Position numbers and translations under genes: made by a program
Assembly (NCBI GenBank): GCA_018827585.1
Contig: JAHJXP010000278.1
Location: forward strand, 1 to 7,860
DNA from: Pseudomonadota bacterium
Lineage (GTDB): Bacteria > Desulfobacterota > Syntrophia > Syntrophales > UBA5619
Length of the DNA stretch: 7,860 nucleotides
Reading direction: 5' to 3'
In this document: positions 1-5,373 of the stretch, in pieces
Position numbering within the stretch: the stretch's first letter is position 1
Layout of the letters: every line of letters starts with the position of its first letter
The notes under the pieces: model-generated
What the model saw: the letters and a program-made list of their open reading frames with translations, nothing else
What the model was told of the DNA's origin: nothing
Databases searched by the model: none

Positions 1-1809
1 CTCGACGGGCTTGAAGGCGTCGTCGGGGATGCCGTTCTTCAGCAGGTTCGGAGTCGCCCCGATGATGGAGTTGCCGCACTTGATCCGATGGTCCAGAAAG
101 CCCAGGGGCTTGCGCGGATCGAGGGACTCCAGCCAGAGGGCCACCTTGCAGAGCTCCACGGCCAGAGGATTGATGTCCACGCCGTAGATGCAGTTGGCGA
201 CCACGTCCCGGAGGGCTTCCCGAAGGGCCTCCAGCGGCGGTTCCCCTTCTCCGGTCCGGACGACGGCCAGATTCCTGGCGATCCGGTGGGCCGCGGCGAT
301 TAGGAAATGGCCGGAGCCGCAGGCAAGATCCGCAACCTTCAGTGCGAGCAGAGCTTTTTCTGGATCGCGTTTTTTCATGGCCTCGCCGAGCAGCGGTTCC
401 AGAGCAGAATCGAGAAGACAGCGGATGAGCGACGGATGGGTGTAATAGGAGCCCGTCGTCTTGCGTTCCGAGCCGGCATAGGTCTTGAGGGCGAAGGTAA
501 AGGCCTCCGCGTTCAGTTCCGGGTGGAGCTCCAGGAGGCTTTCATAGACGCTTCCCAGCTCTTCCGTACCGAGGTTGCGGTAATCGACGGGGCGGAGGAT
601 GCGGTTCTCCTCGGTATAGCAGAGGCCGCGAATGGCGGACAGGAGCGCGTCGTTGGCCAGTTTGCAGCCTTTGAGATCGGGGAGGGTCTCCGGGGAGAAG
701 AGAAAGCCGTTCAGGGCGGGAATGCCGAGGCTTGGCTCCCCTTTTTCCAAGCAGGCGAAGGTGACACGAAGTCCTGCATAGAGGTCGCCGTGGCGGGTTC
801 CCCGGCGCCGGCCCGCCAGACGGCGGAGACGGGCGATGGCATAAAATGCATAGCGCTTTCTGACATCGGCTGAGATATCCGAAAGCGGGATGAGCCCTCG
901 ATCTTCGGCGACGAAGAGAAAGATGAAACGGTAGATCAGGCGCAGGAGCTGCTGATAGTAGCCGAGGGGGCTGATGGTCCCGGTCTGCAAGGTCCTGCGG
1001 AGGGCCGTGTTTTCAGGGTGGGCGAGGAATCCCTGCCCCAGGGCGGTGATAGCCTGTTCCACGCCGTCCCGGAGCCGGTCCAGGGCGCGGGTGCCGCGTT
1101 CCTGGGCCTCCCGGCTCCATTTCTCCAGCCTGCACTCTTCGGGTTTATCCGCCTCCAGGCGGGACTGGTGGAACAGGAGATACAAAAGGACGAAATCGGG
1201 GTAGATCTCGCCCTCCATCAAGGCTTCCAGATCGAAGTCGACGTAGGCCTGGCGGGTCAGACTGATGTTGTCACGCAAGATCCGGAGACGGAGGCCATTG
1301 GAAACGACGCCCCAGAGGTGATTCTCGGAGCGGTTGAGAAACTCCTGAACGAGGCTGTGGGGGCTGAGACGCGCGGCCCCGGCCACGCCCGGCGTCCGGC
1401 GATCCAAGTCCTGGCGGAAGCTGACCAGATGGATGGGGGTGTGATGCCAGATATGGCTGACCGGGTAGGTGTTGCCCCCGATCTCCTGGGCTTTCGCGGC
1501 CAGCAGCCGACCATAGCCCAGTTCCTGGAACAGGATCAGGAGCCAGCGCTCGCGGGTCAATGTGGTCCCGGTGTCCGAATCGGTCAGCTTTTCCGCGGTG
1601 GCCCGAAAGGTGCGCCACGCGCCGAGGCAGCGGAACCAGGCCCGGTTGACGGCCTCGTTGATCTTCTCCGATTTCTCCAGATGATAGGATTCCGGGTCCA
1701 GTCCCTCCAGTTTACGGTCCCCTTCGACGATGCGCCGGAGGATCTCCGCCGGGAGCAGGGCGCCTTCGGTTCGTATCGTCGTGAATATGTCGCCGGTTTT
1801 TCCTCTCAT
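1..1809 (-). CDS. drmMI: Eco57I-type N6-adenine DNA methyltransferase, DrmMI-like, partial (3' end beyond window)
   Basis: The frame is open without a stop from the ATG at 1809 down to base 1, giving 603 residues; the C-terminal part is outside the window. The product would transfer a methyl group from S-adenosylmethionine to adenine N6 in DNA, marking self DNA in a DISARM-type system. Seen: a GSYYTHPSLI segment at about 453-462, the SAM-binding motif I ADLACGSGHFL at 493-503, the acidic-loop motif VDINPLAVELCKVALWLE at 544-561, and CGNSIIG at 578-584. This order is typical of Eco57I/type IIG methylases. The catalytic NPPY motif should follow just beyond the cut and is not visible. An N-terminal segment WGVVSNGLRLRIL (about 166-178) resembles the SNG/TNG region of such enzymes, but I see no clear PD-(D/E)XK nuclease site. 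The start ATG overlaps the stop of the upstream helicase gene (ATGA) and lacks a strong Shine-Dalgarno site, which suggests translational coupling. The DrmMI assignment rests on this pairing. A stand-alone type IIG enzyme is less likely. Confidence 0.85.
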   Translation of the reverse strand, partial: MRGKTGDIFTTIRTEGALLPAEILRRIVEGDRKLEGLDPESYHLEKSEKINEAVNRAWFRCLGAWRTFRATAEKLTDSDTGTTLTRERWLLILFQELGYGRLLAAKAQEIGGNTYPVSHIWHHTPIHLVSFRQDLDRRTPGVAGAARLSPHSLVQEFLNRSENHLWGVVSNGLRLRILRDNISLTRQAYVDFDLEALMEGEIYPDFVLLYLLFHQSRLEADKPEECRLEKWSREAQERGTRALDRLRDGVEQAITALGQGFLAHPENTALRRTLQTGTISPLGYYQQLLRLIYRFIFLFVAEDRGLIPLSDISADVRKRYAFYAIARLRRLAGRRRGTRHGDLYAGLRVTFACLEKGEPSLGIPALNGFLFSPETLPDLKGCKLANDALLSAIRGLCYTEENRILRPVDYRNLGTEELGSVYESLLELHPELNAEAFTFALKTYAGSERKTTGSYYTHPSLIRCLLDSALEPLLGEAMKKRDPEKALLALKVADLACGSGHFLIAAAHRIARNLAVVRTGEGEPPLEALREALRDVVANCIYGVDINPLAVELCKVALWLESLDPRKPLGFLDHRIKCGNSIIGATPNLLKNGIPDDAFKPVE

Positions 1810-4649
1810 GGCTGCGTCACGGGCAAGTAAACGTAAATCCCCAACACATCCGGGGGCAGGTGCGGTTCGACGCAGTATTTCACGCCGCTCATCCGGGCGG
1901 CGCTTCGCACGCGCCGGTGGGCGTTCAGCAGCTCTTCGCCCCGCCGGTAAGCTTCCTTTTCCAGATACGGATTTAGGTGATCGAATCCCTCGACGATCCT
2001 TGTCACGAACTGGGCGGCGCGATCCGGGCTGATGTTCATCGCCGGTTCCGCCAGGATCAGTTTTTCGGCTGCGTCGTCGTCCAGCCATTCGGCCTTCTCC
2101 GGTGTTCCGGAAAATCCCAGCAGCCGGCAGTCTTCCGCCAGGAGGGGGTTGTCGACGCCGTTTCGGGTCGTGATGATGTAGTAGCGGAACCGGACGAGGA
2201 GCAGGGTCGTCCGGCGCTCGACCCTATGGGTGTAGATGACGCCGCAACGCCGGGCGATGCCCTTCAAGAGGGGGTCCAGGGATGCGTTCATCACATAGGC
2301 CGCCAGGGCTTCTACTGTGGGATGGGTGCGGTTCAGATAGGAAACCCCTTCCGGAACGGGCATGTCGAAACGCCCTTGGAAAGGCTTGCCGTAGAGAAGG
2401 GCCTCTTTCAGCGGCGCGGGGGATTCCGTCAGGTCAAATCGATACGAGTCCTTCCGGTCCGTAATCACCGCGCCGTGGGCGGTAAACGCATCCAGGACGA
2501 AACGCCGGACATCGGCGCCCAGACCGATCGACGCCTGCACCGCCTGCAGTTCCGCCGCGACCTCGTCCACCTTGATGGTCTCCTGGGCAAAGACGGTCCG
2601 GGATCGCTTTTCGCGTGCCGTGGCATCATCCCACTTGCTGAAAAGTTCCTTGCGTTGCGGTTTGAACATCTCATCGAATCCGGGCAGATAGGCTTGGGCG
2701 CTGCCTGTGGCCCTTTCCCGGAGGAGGAGGCCCTCGAAGATCGCCTCGATCACCTGGGCGGTTTCCACGGGGACGGGAACGGAGATGCCCAGGGTTGTCC
2801 GGATCGTCTTGTGCTTCCGGATCAGGACGTCCAGGACGATGCCGTCGATCTGGTTGTCCGTCCCGTAGTAGGTGAGGACCCGGATCCTGTCGCGCGGCTG
2901 GCCGAAGCGGTCCACGCGGCCCTCCCGCTGCTCGTGGCGGGTGGGGTTCCAGGCGAGATCGTAGTGCATGACGGCGTCGAAGCGCTCCTGGAGGTTGATC
3001 CCTTCGCTCAGGCAATCGGTGCAGACGAGGACACGCTTGGGGTTTTCAGCCAGTTGGATGATCCTCTCCTCCCGCTCGGCGTGTGGAAGGGTTCCCGTGA
3101 CCGCCGCGACGGCCACGTCCGCGGGCAGCGCCTTGCGGAGCTGCTCGGCGACGTACTCCGCGGTGGGGATGAACCGGCAAAAGACGATGGGGTTGTAGCC
3201 GTCCTTCAGCAATTCTTTCAGCAAGGTAATGGCCTTCTTGAGCTTGCTGTCCTTTTCACCGGCGAGCCTGTCCGACTCCCGAGCCATCGCGAGAAGACGC
3301 CTGCGCAGGGCCTGATCCGCGTCCACTGTTTCCTCGGCATCTCCGGGGTCGCTCCCGGGGATGAGGTCCGCCCCTTCTCCGGCATCCTCCAGGTCGATAT
3401 CCAGGACAGTGCGGCGGCCGATCTCGTCGGCTTCCTCGGGCGTCGCGGCGTCGGCGGATGCGGCGCGGTTCCTCAGGGTGGCCGCGGCGGCTGCAGGACT
3501 GCTGGCAAGGGAGCGTAAAAGGGCCAGGGCGGACCACCAGCGGACCCTCTGCCGGTAATGACCGCCGGCCTGGTCTTGAACTGTCTCGCGTGCGTAGTCG
3601 AGGACCCGGTCGAAGAGGCGCCGGTAATCGGAGCCCTCGCCCAAGGTGTAGTTTTCCTCTCGGTCTTCGCGACTCGGGAATGGGGTGTCGGTCTTCATGT
3701 AATGGCGGATGTCGGCCCGGCGGCGCTGGACAAAGTGGGCGGCGAGTTTCCGGCGGTAGGGTTCGTTTTGCGGTCCGGCAAGTTCGGACGGCAGATCGGC
3801 GAAGGCAGGATCGATAAAAGACAACAGCGACCGGAACGCTTCTTCCTTGCCGCTGTGGGGCGTCGCCGTCACGAGGATAAGGTGGCGGTTCGGATCCTGG
3901 GCGATACTGCTGATCAGGCGGTTTCGCTGATGACGCCCTCCCCGCTGAACCTCCGCGTAGGCACAGCCGTGGGCCTCATCGACGATGACCAGCTCCGGGC
4001 AGGTCCGGATGAACTCGTCGCGGCGGCGGTCGGCCTTGATGTAGTCCATGGAGACGACGACGTACGGGTAATGGTCGAACAGGGACTCGCCGATGCGGAG
4101 ATGCCTTTCCAGACGGCCGGCGGTTCCCGGCAGGACCAGCTCCGCGGAGATGTGAAACTTGGCGTCCAGCTCCGTCTGCCACTGCTCGGCCAGGTGGGGC
4201 GGGCACAGGACGGCCAGGCGCGTCGCCTCGCCCCGGTCGAGGAGTTCCCGCGCGATCAGCCCCGCCTCGACAGTCTTCCCCACGCCGACGTCATCGGCGA
4301 TCAGAAGACGCACCGGGTCCAGCTTTAAAGCCATCAGGAGGGGAACCAACTGATAGGGCCTGGGCTCGACGCCGATTTTGGCAAAGGAACGGAACGGTCC
4401 CGCACTGGAGCGGAAGCCCAGGCGTATGGCATCCCGCAGGAGGCGGCAGGAGCGGTAATCGCCGATCTCATTCGGGTCGGGAAGGTCGAAACGGGCCGGT
4501 TCGACCGGCTCCAGGGAGGTGGAGATCCCGGCGATTTCATCCTCCGTCCCCCCCAAAGGCCGCAGCATCAGAAAATCGTCCTGCGAATCGGGGAGAACCA
4601 CCCATTCTCTGCTGCGCGCCCTGACCAAGGAACCGACGGAGAATGTCAT
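1806..4649 (-). CDS. drmD: SNF2-like helicase, DrmD-like (DISARM class 1)
   Basis: This is a complete 947-residue superfamily 2 DNA translocase that uses ATP to move on double-stranded DNA. In DISARM, DrmD is the SNF2-family member of the complex. Seen: Walker A ADDVGVGKTVEAG at 118-130, motif II DEAHGCA at 224-230 (DEAH box), motif III TATPHSG at 261-267, a second RecA lobe from about 460, CLSEGINLQ at 546-554 and the arginine-finger motif HEQREGRVDRFGQ at 572-584. An Ala-rich and then acidic stretch (about 383-447) lies between the two lobes. A C-terminal region of about 320 residues has no motif I recognise. The ATG at 4649 is preceded by AAGGA with a six-base spacer, which fixes the start. 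The TGA overlaps the methylase ATG. Length, DEAH-x-C motif and the adjacent Eco57I-type methylase fit DrmD better than a HepA/RapA-type enzyme, the main alternative because the families are related. Confidence 0.85.
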   Translation of the reverse strand: MTFSVGSLVRARSREWVVLPDSQDDFLMLRPLGGTEDEIAGISTSLEPVEPARFDLPDPNEIGDYRSCRLLRDAIRLGFRSSAGPFRSFAKIGVEPRPYQLVPLLMALKLDPVRLLIADDVGVGKTVEAGLIARELLDRGEATRLAVLCPPHLAEQWQTELDAKFHISAELVLPGTAGRLERHLRIGESLFDHYPYVVVSMDYIKADRRRDEFIRTCPELVIVDEAHGCAYAEVQRGGRHQRNRLISSIAQDPNRHLILVTATPHSGKEEAFRSLLSFIDPAFADLPSELAGPQNEPYRRKLAAHFVQRRRADIRHYMKTDTPFPSREDREENYTLGEGSDYRRLFDRVLDYARETVQDQAGGHYRQRVRWWSALALLRSLASSPAAAAATLRNRAASADAATPEEADEIGRRTVLDIDLEDAGEGADLIPGSDPGDAEETVDADQALRRRLLAMARESDRLAGEKDSKLKKAITLLKELLKDGYNPIVFCRFIPTAEYVAEQLRKALPADVAVAAVTGTLPHAEREERIIQLAENPKRVLVCTDCLSEGINLQERFDAVMHYDLAWNPTRHEQREGRVDRFGQPRDRIRVLTYYGTDNQIDGIVLDVLIRKHKTIRTTLGISVPVPVETAQVIEAIFEGLLLRERATGSAQAYLPGFDEMFKPQRKELFSKWDDATAREKRSRTVFAQETIKVDEVAAELQAVQASIGLGADVRRFVLDAFTAHGAVITDRKDSYRFDLTESPAPLKEALLYGKPFQGRFDMPVPEGVSYLNRTHPTVEALAAYVMNASLDPLLKGIARRCGVIYTHRVERRTTLLLVRFRYYIITTRNGVDNPLLAEDCRLLGFSGTPEKAEWLDDDAAEKLILAEPAMNISPDRAAQFVTRIVEGFDHLNPYLEKEAYRRGEELLNAHRRVRSAARMSGVKYCVEPHLPPDVLGIYVYLPVTQP

Positions 4650-4655
4650 TTAATA

Positions 4656-4660
4656 TCCTT
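4656..4660 (-). promoter_or_regulatory. Shine-Dalgarno site of the DrmD-like gene
   Basis: On the minus strand AAGGA is followed by TATTAA and then the ATG at 4649. This near-ideal spacing supports the chosen start and shows that the gene has its own ribosome entry, not only coupling from the toxin gene 182 bases upstream. Confidence 0.7.
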
Positions 4661-4692
4661 GTGTTACGGATCGTGGTGATATTTCATGACCG

Positions 4693-4723
4693 ATAATAAG
4701 GTCCGACCCTCTTCGATTTTCAA
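4693..4723 (-). promoter_or_regulatory. Candidate sigma-70 promoter for the DrmD-like/methylase pair
   Basis: On the minus strand TTGAAA (4723-4718, five of six consensus bases) is followed by a 19-base spacer and TATTAT (4698-4693, five of six). Transcription would start near 4686, leaving a leader of about 37 bases before the DrmD-like ATG. The -10 box lies between GACC and GGTC half-sites (GACC-N8-GGTC, 4687-4702), which could be a short operator but may be chance. The spacer is longer than the ideal 17, so this is a weak prediction. If real, the helicase-methylase pair can be expressed apart from the genes upstream. Confidence 0.3.
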
Positions 4724-4831
4724 CGAGGCGACGTGTTCAACAATTCCTCATCAATGTCGTAATTGGCAATTTCTCTTAAACCCAGGAAGTGAGAATGAGA
4801 AGAAATTGTTATAATCTCCCCGGATTTTCCC

Positions 4832-5140
4832 CTATCGTCTTTCACGCTCCCAGAGAGCGGATAAATCACGCGCACCATGAATAAATCCAAGAATATATGT
4901 AGTTCGCTCAGTTACCTTATAAATAAGGCGATAACTCTTCACAATAAGTTCACGGATAAGCGGATCATTAAATTCGGGAACTGTTCGACCTCGTTCCGCC
5001 AGATAAGCCAATGATCTTGCCGCATCTCGGACTTCGCGGATAAAGGCGCCTGCATAGTGGGGAGAATCCTTAGCAATGTAGTCGGCAACTTCTTCGAGAT
5101 CTATCCAGGCTGATTCGGTCCATGTTACTTTCCGAGCCAT
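4832..5140 (-). CDS. ParE/RelE-family toxin of a type II toxin-antitoxin pair
   Basis: This is a complete 102-residue protein of normal length for the ParE/RelE fold. Members are either gyrase poisons (ParE) or ribosome-dependent mRNA nucleases (RelE), and they are neutralised by direct binding of a small antitoxin. Seen: the N-terminal helix pattern WIDLEEVADYIAKDSP (12-27), a second helix through about 45, a GR turn at 51-52 followed by VPEF, then the strand pattern IRELIVKSYRLIYKV (62-76) and the closing IHGARDLSALW (87-97). The overall layout fits ParE better than mRNA-cleaving RelE, but the target cannot be fixed from sequence. Its ATG lies inside the end of the antitoxin gene (16-base overlap) with AAAGGA seven bases upstream, so translation is probably coupled. 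Base composition is well below that of the flanking genes. Confidence 0.87.
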   Translation of the reverse strand: MARKVTWTESAWIDLEEVADYIAKDSPHYAGAFIREVRDAARSLAYLAERGRTVPEFNDPLIRELIVKSYRLIYKVTERTTYILGFIHGARDLSALWERERR

Positions 5141-5313
5141 CTGGACATCCTTTGTTCAACCTCTTCCTGACTAAACACGTGGCCTTCCTCAATATCTTTC
5201 AGACCTCGTTCGATTTTTTCACGGACATAGATGTGGTACTGGATATCCTCGTACGATACATCGTCGGGAATCTGGTCAAGTATCTTGCGGACTTCTTCTT
5301 TTGCTGTATTCAT
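5125..5313 (-). CDS. Small antitoxin partner of the ParE-like toxin
   Basis: This is a 62-residue acidic, mostly helical protein directly upstream of and overlapping the toxin gene, the usual antitoxin-first order. The segment IPDDVSYEDIQYHIYVREKI (21-40) and the following IERGLKDIEEGHVFSQEEV (40-58) match a pattern seen in small antitoxins that accompany ParE-like toxins: a proline-acidic turn, a helix, then an ERG-acidic-G-x-V-x-x-x-EV tail. I see no clear ribbon-helix-helix or HTH motif, so whether it represses its own promoter is unknown. I chose the ATG at 5313 because GAGAGG lies ten bases upstream. An in-frame TTG at 5331 would place that ribosome site inside the gene and is rejected. 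The stop is TAA at 5127-5125. Confidence 0.8.
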   Translation of the reverse strand: MNTAKEEVRKILDQIPDDVSYEDIQYHIYVREKIERGLKDIEEGHVFSQEEVEQRMSRWLGK

Positions 5314-5323
5314 TAGTATATTA

Positions 5324-5329
5324 CCTCTC
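5324..5329 (-). promoter_or_regulatory. Shine-Dalgarno site deciding the antitoxin start
   Basis: GAGAGG on the minus strand lies ten bases before the ATG at 5313. It selects this ATG over the in-frame TTG at 5331, which would start upstream of the site. Confidence 0.55.
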
Positions 5330-5343
5330 AAATCGTTTTATCT

Positions 5344-5373
5344 ATTATACACTTTATATCACACCTCTTTCAT
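5344..5373 (-). promoter_or_regulatory. Likely promoter of the antitoxin-toxin pair
   Basis: A perfect -10 box TATAAT (minus strand, 5349-5344) is preceded after 18 bases by ATGAAA (5373-5368, four of six -35 bases). Transcription would begin near 5337, just ahead of the GAGAGG ribosome site and the ATG at 5313. The -35 element lies inside the last codons of the helicase gene. This suggests that the pair carries its own control instead of depending on read-through. Confidence 0.55.

Larger units (their letters stand above)
4650..4831. other. AT-rich spacer between the toxin gene and the DrmD-like gene
   Basis: This 182-base spacer is AT-rich; one sampled line, 4741-4800, has 23 G+C of 60. 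It holds the candidate promoter and Shine-Dalgarno site listed separately. I found no convincing hairpin with a U-tract, so no terminator is called. A minus-strand open frame entering from the toxin gene's end (GTG at 4845, TGA at 4722-4720, 41 codons) fills much of it. It has no recognised family and may be chance or a remnant. Confidence 0.6.

Noticed and set aside
1018..4328. Long plus-strand open frames opposite the methylase and DrmD-like genes (1018-1830, 1977-3518, 3558-4328)
   Set aside because: They are antisense to genes with clear catalytic motifs. Their translations are rich in G, R, A, V and D without domains, as expected from the codon bias of GC-rich genes on the other strand.
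4687..4702. GACC-N8-GGTC inverted repeat as an operator or terminator stem
   Set aside because: The arms are only four bases and the inner bases barely pair. There is no U-tract, so it is at most a speculative operator noted with the promoter.
5329..5331. TTG at 5331 as an alternative antitoxin start
   Set aside because: The ribosome site GAGAGG lies downstream of it and correctly ahead of the ATG at 5313.
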